Below are positions 38,263 to 52,059 of a DNA stretch of 64,000 nucleotides, one piece after another. Source of the DNA: Mastigias papua (taxonomy: Eukaryota > Cnidaria > Scyphozoa > Rhizostomeae > Mastigiidae). The DNA is taken from assembly GCA_964019165.1 (NCBI GenBank), contig OZ025276.1, positions 12,201,028-12,265,027 of the forward strand, read 5' to 3'. A program made the translations under genes and the position numbers. The notes below the pieces were generated by a model, which had not been told where the DNA came from, made no database searches, and saw nothing but the letters and a program-made list of their open reading frames with translations. Each line of letters begins with the position of its first letter. Within the stretch, counting starts at the first letter, position 1.

Positions 38263-38414
38263 CACCCTTAACCCTTCATGAGCGCTCCCTGCAGTGACTT
38301 CTTTTCTCTCCATAAAATTACCTCGCGTCAATTTCTCCCTCTCGTATTTACGTCACATTCCCTTTCACTTTAAGTATCCAACAGTCTTTGCTACAGATTT
38401 CCTCGTTTTCATTT

Positions 38415-41400
38415 CATGAATGAATTTCAAATTTGGTCATTTTTGGGCAAAATACCAAGGCTATAGCCTTACTTTTTGGCCAAACATGGCTCATTTTCAT
38501 CACTTTTCAATGTGCAATCAAAATGAATGAATTTCAAATTTGGTCATTTTTGGGCAAAATACCAAGGCTATAGCCTTACTTTTTGGCCAAACATGGCTCA
38601 TTTTCATCACTTTTCAATGTGCAATCAAAATGAATTAATTTCAAATTTGGTCATGTTTGGGCAACATACCAAGGCTATAGCCTTACTTTTTGGCCAAAAA
38701 TGGCTCATTTTCATCACTTTTCAATGTGCAATCAACATGACTGAATTTCAAATTTGGTCATTTTTGGGCAAAATACCAAGGCTATAGCCTTACTTTTTGG
38801 CCAAAAATGGCTCATTTTCATCACTTTTCAATGTGCAATCAAAATGAATGAATTTCAAATTTGGTCATTTTTGGGCAAAATACCAAGGCTATAGCCTTAC
38901 TTTTTGGCCAAACATGGCTCAGTTTCATCACTTTTCAATGTGCAATCAACATGAATGACTTTCAAATTTGGTCATTTTTGGGCAAAATACCAAGGCTATA
39001 GCCTTACTTTTTGGCCAAAAATGGCTCATTTTCATCACTTTTCAATGTGCAATCACAATGAATGAATTTCAAATTTGGTCATTTGTGGGCAAAATACCAA
39101 GGCTATAGCCTTACTTTTTGGCCAAACATGGCTCATTTTCATCACTTTTCAATGTGCAATCACAATGAATGAATTTCAAATTTGGTCATTTTTGGGCAAA
39201 ATACCAAGGCTATAGCCTTACTTTTTGGCCACAAATGGCTCATTTTCATCACTTTTCAATGTGCACTCAAAATGAATGAATTTCAAATTTGGTCATTTTT
39301 TGGGCAAAATACCAAGGCTATAGCCTTACTTTTTGGCCAAAGATGGCTCATTTTCATCACTTTTCAATGTGCAATCACAATGAATGAATTTCAAATTTGG
39401 GCAAAATACCACGGCTATAGCCTTACTTTTTGGCCAAACATGGCTCATTTTCATCACTTTTCAATGTGCAATCAAAATGAATGAATTTCAAATTTGGTCA
39501 TTTTTGGGCAAAATACCAAGGCTATAGCCTTACTTTTTGGCCAAAAATGGCTCATTTTCATCACTTTTCAATGTGCAATCAAAATGAATGAATTTCAAAT
39601 TTGGTCATGTTTGGGCAAAATACCAAGGCTATAGCCTTACTTTTTGGCCAAACATGGCTCATTTTCATCACTTTTCAATGTGCAATCAACATGACTGAAT
39701 TTCAAATTTGGCCATTTTTGGGCAAAGTACCAAGGCTATAGCCTTACTTTTTGGCCAAAAATGGCTCATTTTCATCACTTTTCAATGTGCAATCAAAATG
39801 AATGAATTTCAAATTTGGTCATTTTTGGGCAAAATACCAAGGCTATAGCCTTACTTTTTGGCCAAACATGGCTCAGTTTCATCACTTTTCAATGTGCAAT
39901 CAACATGAATGACTTTCAAATTTGGTCATTTTTGGGCAAAATACCAAGGCTATAGCCTTACTTTTTGGCCAAAAATGGGTCATTTTCATCACTTTTCAAT
40001 GTGCAATCAAACTGAATGAATTTCAAATTTGGTCATTTTTGGGCAAAATACCAAGGCTATAGCCTTACGTTTTGGCCAAACATGGCTCATTTTCATCACT
40101 TTTCAATGTGCAATCAAAATGAATGAATTTCAAATTTGGTCATGTTTGGGCAAAATACCAAGGCTATAGCCTTACTTTTTGGCCAAACATGGCTCATTTT
40201 CATCACTTTTCAATGTGCAATCAACATGAATGAATTTCAAATTTGGTCATTTTTGGGCAAAATACCAAGGCTATAGCCTTACTTTTTGGCCACAAATGGC
40301 TCATTCTCATCACTTTTCAATGTGCAATCAAAATGAATGAATTTCAAAATTGGTCATTTGTGGGCAAAATACCAAGGCTATAGCCTTACTTTTTGGCCAA
40401 AAATGGCTCATTTTCATCACTTTTCAATGTGCAATCACAATGAATGAATTTCAAATTTGGTCATTTGTGGGCAAAATACCAAGGCTATAGCCTTACTTTT
40501 TGGCCAAACATGGCTCATTTTCATCACTTTTCAATGTGCAATCACAATGAATGAATTTCAAATTTGGTCATTTTTGGGCAAAATACCAAGGCTATAGCCT
40601 TACTTTTTGGCCACAAATGGCTCATTTTCATCACTTTTCAATGTGCACTCAAAATGAATGAATTTCAAATTTGGTCATTTTTTGGGCAAAATACCAAGGC
40701 TATAGCCTTACTTTTTGGCCAAAGATGGCTCATTTTCATCACTTTTCAATGTGCAATCACAATGAATGAATTTCAAATTTGGGCAAAATACCACGCCTAT
40801 AGCCTTACTTTTTGGCCAAACATGGCTCATTTTCATCACTTTTCAATGTGCAATCAAAATGAATGAATTTCAAATTTGGTCATTTTTGGGCAAAATACCA
40901 AGGCTATAGCCTTACTTTTTGGCCAAAAATGGCTCATTTTCATCACTTTTCAATGTGCAATCAAAATGAATGAATTTCAAATTTGGTCATGTTTGGGCAA
41001 AATACCAAGGCTATAGCCTTACTTTTTGGCCAAACATGGCTCATTTTCATCACTTTTCAATGTGCAATCAACATGACTGAATTTCAAATTTGGCCATTTT
41101 TGGGCAAAATACCAAGGCTATAGCCTTACTTTTTGGCCAAAAATGGCTCATTTTCATCACTTTTCAATGTGCAATCAAAATGAATGAATTTCAAATTTGG
41201 TCATTTTTTGGCAAAATACCAAGGCTATAGCCTTACTTTTTGGCCAAACATGGCTCAGTTTCATCACTTTTCAATGTGGAATCAACATGAATGACTTTCA
41301 AATTTGGTCATTTTTGGGCAAAATACCAAGGCCATAGCCTTACTTTTTGGCCAAACATGGGTCATTTTCATCACTTTTCAATGTGCAATCAAACTGAATG

Positions 41401-44400
41401 AATTTCAAATTTGGTCATTTTTGGGCAAAATACCAAGGCTATAGCCTTACGTTTTGGCCAAACATGGCTCATTTTCATCACTTTTCAATGTGCAATCAAA
41501 ATGAATGAATTTCAAATTTGGTCATTTTTGGGCAAAATACCAAGGCTATAGCCTTACTTTTTGGCCAAAAATGGGTCATTTTCATCACTTTTCAATGTGC
41601 ACTCAAAATGAATGAATTTCAAATTTGGTCATTTTTTGGGCAAAATACCAAGGCTATAGCCTTACTTTTTGGCCAAAAATGGCTCATTTTCATCACTTTT
41701 CAATGTGCAATCACACTGAATGAATTTCAAATTTGGTCATTTTTGGGCAAAATACCAAGGCTATAGCCTTACGTTTTGGCCAAAATTGGCTCATTTTCAT
41801 CACTTTTCAATGTGCAATCAAAATGAATGAATTTCAAATTTGGTCATTTTTGGGCAAAATACCAAGGCTATAGCCTTACTTTTTGGCCACAAATGGCTCA
41901 TTTTCATCACTTTTCAATGTGCACTCAAAATGAATGAATTTCAAATTTGGTCATTTCTTGGGCAAAATACCAAGGCTATGGCCTTACTTTTTGGCCAAAG
42001 ATGGCTCATTTTCATCACTTTTCAATGTGCAATCACAATGAATGAATTTCAAATTTGGGGAAAATACCACGGCTATAGCCTTACTTTTTGGCCAAACATG
42101 GCTCATTTTCATCACTTTTCAATGTGCAATCAAAATGAATGACTTTCACATTTGGTCATTTTTGGGCAAAATACCAAGGCTATAGCCTTACTTTTTGGCC
42201 AAAAATGGCTCATTTTCATAACTTTTCAATGTGCAATCAAAATGAATGAATTTCAAATTTGGTCATGTTTGGGCAAAATACCAAGGCTATAGCTTTACTT
42301 TTTGGCCAAACATGGCTCATTTTCATCACTTTTCAATGTGCAATCAACATGACTGAATTTCAAATTTGGCCATTTTTGGGCAAAGTACCAAGGCTATAGC
42401 CTTACTTTTTGGCCAAAAATGGCTCATTTTCATCACTTTTCAATGTGCAATCAAAATGAATGAATGTCAAATTTGGTCATTTTTGGGCAAAATACCAAGG
42501 CTATAGCCTTACTTTTTGGGCAAACATGGCTCAGTTTCATCACTTTTCAATGTGCAATCAACATGAATGACTTTCAAATTTGGTCATTTTTGGGCAAAAT
42601 ACCAAGGCTATAGCCTTACTTTTTGGCCAAAAATGGGTCATTTTCATCACTTTTCAATGTGCAATCAAACTGAATGAATTTCAAATTTGGTCATTTTTGG
42701 GCAAAATACCAAGGCTATAGCCTTACGTTTTGGCCAAACATGGCTCATTTTCATCACTTTTCAATGTGCAATCAAAATGAATGAATTTCACATTTGGTCA
42801 TTGTTGGGCAAAATACCAAGGCTATAGCCTTACTTTTTGGCCACAAATGGCTCATTTTCATCACTTTTCAATGTGCAATCAAAATGAATGAATTTCAAAT
42901 TTGGTCATGTTTGGGCAAAATACCAAGGCTATAGCCTTACTTTTTGGCCAAACATGGCTCATTTTCATCACTTTTCAATGTGCAATCAACATGACTGAAT
43001 TTCAAATTTGGCCATTTTTGGGCAAAATACCAAGGCTATAGCCTTACTTTTTGGCCAAACATGGCTCATTTTCATCACTTTTCAATGTGCAATCAAAATG
43101 AATGAATTTCAAATTTGGTCATTTTTGGGCAAAATACCAAGGCTATAGCCTTACTTTTTGGCCAAACATGGCTCAGTTTCATCACTTTTCAATGTGCAAT
43201 CAACATGAATGACTTTCAAATTTGGTCATTTTTGGGCAAAATACCAAGGCTATAGCCTTACTTTTTGGCCAAAAATGGGTCATTTTCATCACTTTTCAAT
43301 GTGCAATCAAACTGAATGAATTTCAAATTTGGTCATTTTTGGGCAAAATACCAAGGCTATAGCCTTACGTTTTGGCCAAACATGGCTCATTTTCATCACT
43401 TTTCAATGTGCAATCAAAATGAATGAATTTCAAATTTGGTCATTTTTGGGCAAAATACCAAGGCTATAGCCTTACTTTTTGGCCACAAATGGCTCATTTT
43501 CATCACTTTTCAATGTGCACTCAAAATGAATGAATTTCAAATTTGGTCATTTTTTGGGCAAAATACCAAGGCTATAGCCTTACTTTTTGGCCAAAAATGG
43601 CTCATTTTCATCACTTTTCAATGTGCAATCACAATGAATGAATTTCAAATTTGGTCATTTTTGGGCAAAATACCAAGGCTATAGCCTTACTTTTTGGCCA
43701 AAAATGGCTCATTTTCATCACTTTTCAATGTGCAATCAAAATGAATGAATTTCAAATTTGGTCATTTTTTGGGCAAAATACCAAGGCTATAGCCTTACTT
43801 TTTGGCCAAAAATGGCTCATTTTCATCACTTTTCAATGTGCAATCACAATGAATGAATTTCAAATTTGGTCATTTTTGGGCAAAATACCAAGGCTATAGC
43901 CTTACTTTTTGGCCAAAAATGGCTCATTTTCATCACTTTTCAATGTGCAATCAAAATGAATGAATTTCAAATTTGGTCATTTTTGGGCAAAATACCAAGG
44001 CTATAGCCTTACTTTTTGGCCACAAATGGCTCATTTTCATCACTTTTCAATGTGCACTCAAAATGAATGAATTTCAAATTTGGTCATTTGTTGGGCAAAA
44101 TACCAAGGCTATAGCCTTACTTTTTGGCCAAAGATGGCTCATTTTCATCACTTTTCAATGTGCAATCACAATGAATGAATTTCAAATTTGGGCAAAATAC
44201 CACGGCTATAGCCATATTTTTTGGCCAAACATGGCTCATTTTCATCACTTTTCAATGTGCAATCAAAATGAATGACTTTCACATGTGGTCATTTTTGGGC
44301 AAAATACCAAGGCTATAGCCTTACTTTTTGGCCAAAAATGGCTCATTTTCATCACTTTTCAATGTGCAATCAAAATGAATGAATTTCAAATTTGGTCATG

Positions 44401-47400
44401 TTTGGGCAAAATACCAAGGCTATAGCCTTACTTTTTGGCCAAACATGGCTCATTTTCATCACTTTTCAATGTGCAATCAACATGACTGAATTTCAAATTT
44501 GGCCATTTTTGGGCAAAATACCAAGGCTATAACCTTACTTTTTGGCCAAAAATGGCTCATTTTCATCACTTTTCAATGTGCAATCAAAATGAATGAATTT
44601 CAAATGTGGTCATTTTTGGGCAAAATACCAAGGCTATAGCCTTACTTTTTGGCCAAACATGGCTCAGTTTCATCACTTTTCAATGTGCAATCAAAATGAA
44701 TGAATTTCAAATTTGGTCATGTTTGGGCAAAATACCAAGGCTATAGCCTTACTTTTTGGCCAAACATGGCTCATTTTCATCACTTTTCAATGTGCAATCA
44801 ACATGACTGAATTTCAAATTTGGCCATTTTTGGGCAAAATACCAAGGCTATAACCTTACTTTTTGGCCAAAAATGGCTCATTTTCATCACTTTTCAATGT
44901 GCAATCAAAATGAATGAATTTCAAATGTGGTCATTTTTGGGCAAAATACCAAGGCTATAGCCTTACTTTTTGGCCAAACATGGCTCAGTTTCATCACTTT
45001 TCAATGTGCAATCAACATGAATGACTTTCAAATTTGGTCATTTTTGGGCAAAATACCAAGGCTATAGCCTTACTTTTTGGCCAAAAATGGCTCATTTTCA
45101 TCACTTTTCAATGTGCAATCAAAATGAATGAATTTCAAATTTGGTCATTTTTGGGCAAAATACCAAGGCTATAGCCTTACTGTTTGGCCAAACATGGCTC
45201 ATTTTCATCACTGTTCAATGCGCAATCAAAATGAATGAATTTCAACTTTGGTCATTTTTGGGCAAAATACCAAGGCTATAGCCTTACTTTTTGGCCAAAA
45301 ATGGCTCATTTTCATCACTTTTCAATGTGCAATCAAAGTGAATGAATTTCAAATTTGGTCATTTTTGGGCAAAATACCAAGGCTATAGCCTTACTTTTTG
45401 GCCAAAAATGGCTCATTTTCATCACTTTTCAATGTGCAATCAAAATGAATGAAGGTCAAATTTGGTCATATTTGGGAGAAATTCCAAGGCTATAGCCTTA
45501 CTGTTTGGCCAAAACTGGCTCATTTTCATCACTTTTCAATGTCCAATCAACATGAATGAATTTCAAATTTGGTCATATTTGGGCAAACTATCAAGGCTAT
45601 AGCCTTACTTTTTGGCCAAAAATGGCTCATTTTCATCACTTTTCAATGTGCAATCAAAATGAATGAATTTCACATGTTGTCATTTTTGGGCAAAATACCA
45701 AGGCTATAGCCTTACTTTTTGGCCAAAAATGGGTCATTTTCATCACTTTTCAATGTGCAATCAAACTGAATGAATTTCAAATTTGGTCATTTTTGGGCAA
45801 AATACCAAGGCTATAGCCTTACTTTCTGGCCAAAAATGGGTCATTTTCATCACTTTTCAATGTGCAATCAAAGTGAATGAATGTCAAATTTGGTCATTTT
45901 TGGGCAAAATACCAAGGCTATAGCCTTACTTTTTGGCCAAAAATGGCTCATTTTCATCACTTTTCAATGTGCAATCAAAATGAATGAATTTCAAATTTGG
46001 TCATTTTTGGGCAAAATACCAAGGCTATAGCCTTACTTTTTGGACAAACATGGCTCAGTTTCATCACTTTTCAATGTGCAATCACAATGAATGAATTTCA
46101 AATTTGGTCATTTTTGGGCAAAATACCAAGGCTATAGCCTTACTTTTTGGCCAAACATGGCTCATTTTCATCACTTTTCAATGTGCAATCACAATGAATG
46201 AATTTCACATTTGGTCATTGTTGGGCAAAATACCAAGGCTATAGCCTTACTTTTTGGCCAAAAATGGCTCATTTTCATCACTTTTCAATGTGCAATCACA
46301 ATGAATGAATTTCAAATTTGGTCATTTTTGGGCAAAATACCAAGGCTATAGCCTTACTTTTTGGCCAAAAATGGCTCATTTTCATCACTTTTCAATGTGC
46401 AATCAAAATGAATGAATTTCAAATTTGGTCATTTTTGGGCAAAATACCAAGGCTATAGCCTTACTTTTTGGCCACAAATGGCTCATTTTCATCACTTTTC
46501 AATGTGCACTCAAAATGAATGAATTTCAAATTTGGTCATTTGTTGGGCAAAATACCAAGGCTATAGCCTTACTTTTTGGCCAAAGATGGCTCATTTTCAT
46601 CACTTTTCAATGTGCAATCACAATGAATGAATTTCAAATTTGGGCAAAATACCACGGCTATAGCCTTACTTTTTGGCCAAACATGGCTCATTTTCATCAC
46701 TTTTCAATGTGCAATCAAAATGAATGACTTTCACATTTGGTCATTTTTGGGCAAAATACCAAGGCTATAGCCTTACTTTTTGGCCAAAAATGGCTCATTT
46801 TCATCACTTTTCAATGTGCAATCAAAATGAATGAATTTCAAATTTGGTCATGTTTGGGCAAAATACCAAGGCTATAGCCTTACTTTTTGGCCAAACATGG
46901 CTCATTTTCATCACTTTTCAATGTGCAATCAACATGACTGAATTTCAAATTTGGCCATTTTTGGGCAAAATACCAAGGCTATAACCTTACTTTTTGGCCA
47001 AACATGGCTCATTTTCATCACTTTTCAATGTGCAATCAAAATGAATGAATTTCAAATTTGGTCATTTTTGGGCAAAATACCAAGGCTATAGCCTTACTTA
47101 TTGGCCAAAAATGGCTCATTTTCATCACTTTTCAATGTGCAATCAACATGAATGACTTTCAAATTTGGTCATTTTTGGGCAAAATACCAAGGCTATAGCC
47201 TTACTTTTTGGCCAAAAATGGCTCATTTTCATCACTTTTCAATGTGCAATCAAAATGAATGAATTTCAAATTTGGTCATTTTTGGGCAAAATACCAAGGC
47301 TATAGCCTTACTGTTTGGCCAAACATGGCTCATTTTCATCACTTTTCAATGCGCAATCAAAATGAATGAATTTCAACTTTTGTCATTTTTGGGCAAAATA

Positions 47401-49900
47401 CCAAGGCTATAGCCTTACTTTTTGGCCAAAAATGGCTCATTTTCATCACTTTTCAATGTGCAATCAAAGTGAATGAATTTCAAATTTGGTCATTTTTGGG
47501 CAAAATACCAAGGCTATAGCCTTACTTTTTGGCCAAAAATGGCTCATTTTCATCACTTTTCAATGTGCAATCAAAATGAATGAAGGTCAAATTTGGTCAT
47601 ATTTGGGAGAAATTCCAAGGCTATAGCCTTACTGTTTGGCCAAAACTGGCTCATTTTCATCACTTTTCAATGTCCAATCAACATGAATGAATTTCAAATT
47701 TGGTCATATTTGGGCAAACTATCAAGGCTATAGCCTTACTTTTTGGCCAAAAATGGCTCATTTTCATCACTTTTCAATGTGCAAGCAAAATGAATGAATT
47801 TCACATGTTGTCATTTTTGGGCAAAATACCAAGGCTATAGCCTTACTTTTTGGCCAAAAATGGGTCATTTTCATCACTTTTCAATGTGGAATCAAACTGA
47901 ATGAATTTCAAATTTGGTCATTTTTGGGCAAAATACCAAGGCTATAGCCTTACTTTCTGGCCAAAAATGGGTCATTTTCATCACTTTTCAATGTGCAATC
48001 AAAGTGAATGAATGTCAAATTTGGTCATTTTTGGGCAAAATACCAAGGCTATAGCCTTACTTTTTGGCCAAAAATGGCTCATTTTCATCACTTTTCAATG
48101 TGCAATCAAAATGAATGAATTTCAAATTTGGTCATTTTTGGGCAAAATACCAAGGCTATAGCCTTACTTTTTGGCCGAACATGGCTCAGTTTCATCACTT
48201 TTCAATGTGCAATCACAATGAATGAATTTCAAATTTGGTCATTTTTGGGCAAAATACCAAGGCTATAGCCTTACTTTTTGGCCAAACATGGCTCATTTTC
48301 ATCACTTTTCAATGTGCAATCACAATGAATGAATTTCACATTTGGTCATTTTTGGGCAAAATACCAAGGCTATAGCCTTACTTTTTGGCCACAAATGGCT
48401 CATTTTCATCACTTTTCAATGTGCACTCAAAATGAATGAATTTCAAATTTGGTCATTTTTTGGGCAAAATACCAAGGCTATAGCCTTACTTTTTGGTCAA
48501 AGATGGCTCATTTTCATCACTTTTCAATGTGCAATCACAATGAATGAATTTCAAATTTGGGCAAAATACCACGGCTATAGCCTTACTTTTTGGCCAAACA
48601 TGGCTCATTTTCATCACTTTTCAATGTGCAATCACAATGAATGAATGTCAAATTTGGTCATTTTTGGGCAAAATACCAAGGCTATAGCCTTACATTTTGG
48701 CCAAAAATGGCTCATTTTCATCACTTTTCATTGTGCAATCAAAATGAATGAATTTCAAATTTGGTCATTTTTGGGCAAAATACCAAGGCTATAGCCTTAC
48801 TTTTTGGCCGAACATGGCTCAGTTTCATCACTTTTCAATATGCAATCACAATGAATGAATTTCAAATTTGGTCATTTTTGGGCAAAATACCAAGGCTATA
48901 GCCTTACTTTTTGGCCAAAAATGGCTCATTTTCATCACTTTTCAATGTGCAATCAAAATGAATGAAGGTCACATTTGGTCATTTTTGGGCAAAATTCCAA
49001 GGCTATACCCTTACTGTTTGGCCAAACATGGCTCATTTTCATCACTTTTCAATGTGCAATCAAAATGAATGAATTTCAAATTTGGTCATATTTGGGCAAA
49101 ATACCAAGGCTATAGCCTTACTGTTTGGCCAAACATGGCTCATTGTCATCACTTTTCAATGTGCAATCACAATGAATGAATTTCAAATTTGGTCATTTTT
49201 GGGCAAAATACCAAGGCTATAGCCTTACTTTTTGGCCAAAAATGGCTCATTTTCATCACTTTTCAATGTGCAATCAAAGTGAATGAATTTCAAATTTGGT
49301 CATTTTTGGGCAAAATACCAAGGCTATAGCCTTACTTTTTGGACAAACATGGCTCATTTTCATCACTTTTCAATGTGCAATCAAAATGAATGAATTTCAA
49401 ATTTGATCATTTTTGGGCAAAATACCAAGGCTATAGCCTTACTTTTTGGAGAAACATGGCTCATTTTCATCACTTTTCAATGTGCAATCAAACTGAATGA
49501 ATTTCAAATCTGGTCATTTTTGGGCAAAATACCAAGGCTATAGCCTTACTTTCTGGCCAAAAATGGGTCATTTTCATCACTTTTCAATGTGCAATCAAAG
49601 TGAATGAATGTCAAATTTGGTCATTTTTGGGCAAAATACCAAGGCTATAGCCTTACTTTTTGGCCAAACATGGCTCAGTTTCATCACTTTTCAATGTGCA
49701 ATCAACATGAATGACTTTCAAATTTGGTCATTTTTGGGCAAAATACCAAGGCTATAGCCTTACTTTTTGGCCAAAAATGGCTCATTTTCATCACTTTTCA
49801 ATGTGCAATCACAATGAATGAATTTCAAATTTTGGCAAAATACCACGGCTATAGCCTTACCTTTTAGCCAAAAATGGCTCATTTTCATCACTTTTCAATG
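38415..49900 (+). repeat. Satellite block A: variant monomers in a 12-23-mer higher-order pattern
   Basis: Marker monomers recur in fixed order. They are a short monomer lacking 10 bases before GGGCAAAATACCACGG, a monomer with ACAAATGGCT, one beginning CATGACTGAATTTC with TTTGGCCATTTTTGG, and one with GGCTCAGTTTCATC. The ACAAATGG marker block starts at 39182, 40564, 41840, 43973, 46425 and 48342. Spacings are 1382, 1276, 2133, 2452 and 1917 bases, about 13, 12, 20, 23 and 18 monomers. A three-monomer internal duplication lies at about 44.37-45.02 kb. The boundary with block B is gradual. Confidence 0.75.
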
Positions 49901-52059
49901 TGCAATCAAAATGACTGAATTTCAAATTTGGTCATGTTTGGGCAAAATACCAAGGCTATAGCCTTACTTTTTGGCCAAACATGGGTCATTTTCATCACTT
50001 TTCAATGTGCAATCAAAGTGAATGAATGTCAAATTTGGTCATTTTTGGGCAAAATACCAAGGCTATAGCCTTACTTTTTGGCCAAAAATGGCTCATTTTC
50101 ATCACTTTTCAATGTGCAATCAAAATGAATGACTTTCACATTTGGTCATTTTTGGGCAAAATACCACGGTTATAGCCTTACTTTTTGGCCAAACATGGCT
50201 CATTTTCATCACTTTTCAATGTGCAATCAAAATGAATGAATTTGAAATTTAGTCATTTTTGGGCAAAATACCAAGGCTATAGCCTTACTGTTTGGCCAAA
50301 CATGGCTCATTTTCATCACTTTTCAATGTGCAATCAAAATGAATGAATTTCAAATTTGGTCATTTTTGGGCAACATACCAAGGCTATAGCCTTACTTTTT
50401 GGACAAACATGGCTCATGTTCATCACTTTTCAATGTGCAATCAAACTGAATGAATTTGAAATTTAGTCATTTTTGGGCAAAATACCAAGGCTATAGCCTT
50501 ACTTTTTGGCCAAAAATGGCTCATTTTCAACACTTTTCAATGTGCAATCACAATGAATGAATTTCAAATTTGGTCATTTTTGGGCAAAATACCAAGGCTA
50601 TAGCCTTACTTTTTGGGCAAACATGGCTCATTTTCATCACTTTTCAATGTGCAATCAAAATGAATGAAGGTCAAATTTGGTCATGTTTGGGCAAAATTCC
50701 AAGGCTATAGCCTTACTGTTTGGCCAAAACTGGCTCATTTTCATCACTTTTCAATGTGCAATCAAAATGAATGAATTTCAAATTTGGTCATTTTTGGGCA
50801 AAATACCAAGGCTATAGCCTTACTGTTTGGCCAAAACATGGCTCATTTTCATCACTTTTCAATGTGCAATCAAAATGAATGAAGGTCAAATTTGGTCATT
50901 TTTGGGCAAAATTCCAAGGCTATAGCCTTACTGTTTGGCCAAAACTGGCTCATTTTCATCACTTTTCAATGTGCAATCAAAATGAATGAATTTCAAATTT
51001 GGTCATATTGGGGCAAAATACCAAGGCTATAGCCTTACTGTTTGGCCAAACATGGCTCATTTTCATCACTTTTCAATGTGCAATCAACATGAATGAGCTT
51101 CAAATTTGGTCATTTTTGGACAAACTATCAAGGCTATAGCCTTACTTTTTGGCCAAAACTGGCTCATTTTCATCACTTTTCAATGTGCAATCAAAATGAA
51201 TGAATTTCAAATTTCGTCATTTTTGGGCAACATACCAAGGCTATAGCCTTACTTTTTGGCCAAAGATGGCTCATTTTCATCACTTTTCAATGTGCAATCA
51301 AAATGAATGAATTTCAAATTTGGTCATTTTTGGGCAAAATACCAAGGCTATAGCCTTACTTTTTGGACAAACATGGCTCATTTTCATCACTTTTCAATGT
51401 GCAATCAAACTGAATGAATTTGAAATTTAGTCATTTTTGGGCAAAATACCAAGGCTATAGCCTTACTGTTTGGCCAAAAATGGCTCATTTTCATCACTTT
51501 TCAATGTGCAATCAAAATGAATGAATTTCAAATTTGGTCATTTTTGGGCAAAATACCAAGGCTATAGCCTTACTTTTTGGCCAAAAATGGCTCATTTTCA
51601 TCACTTTTCAATGTGCAATCAAAATGAATGAATTTCAAATGTGGTCATTTTTGGGCAAAATTCCAAGGCTATAGCCTTACTGTTTGGCCAAACTGGCTCA
51701 TTTTCATCACTTTTCAATGTGCAATCAAACTGAATGAATTTCAAATTTGGTCATATTTGGGCAAACTATCAAGGCTATAGCCTTACTTTTTGGCCAAAAA
51801 TGGCTCATTTTCATCACTTTTCAATGTGCAATCAAAATGAATGAATTTCAAATTTGGCCATTTTAGGGCAAAATACCAAGGCTATAGCCTTACTTTTTGG
51901 CCACAAATGGCTCATTTTCATCACTTTTCAATGTGCAATCAGAATGAATGAATTTCAAATTTGGTCATTTTTGGGCAACATACCAAGGCTATAGCCTTAC
52001 TTTTTGGCCAAAAATGGCTCATTTTCATCACTTTTCAATGTGCAATCAAAATGAATGAA

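Noticed and set aside
38000..38297. Leu/Phe/Ser-rich open frames across the pyrimidine tract
   Set aside because: A CT-only strand cannot form stop codons and yields such peptides automatically.
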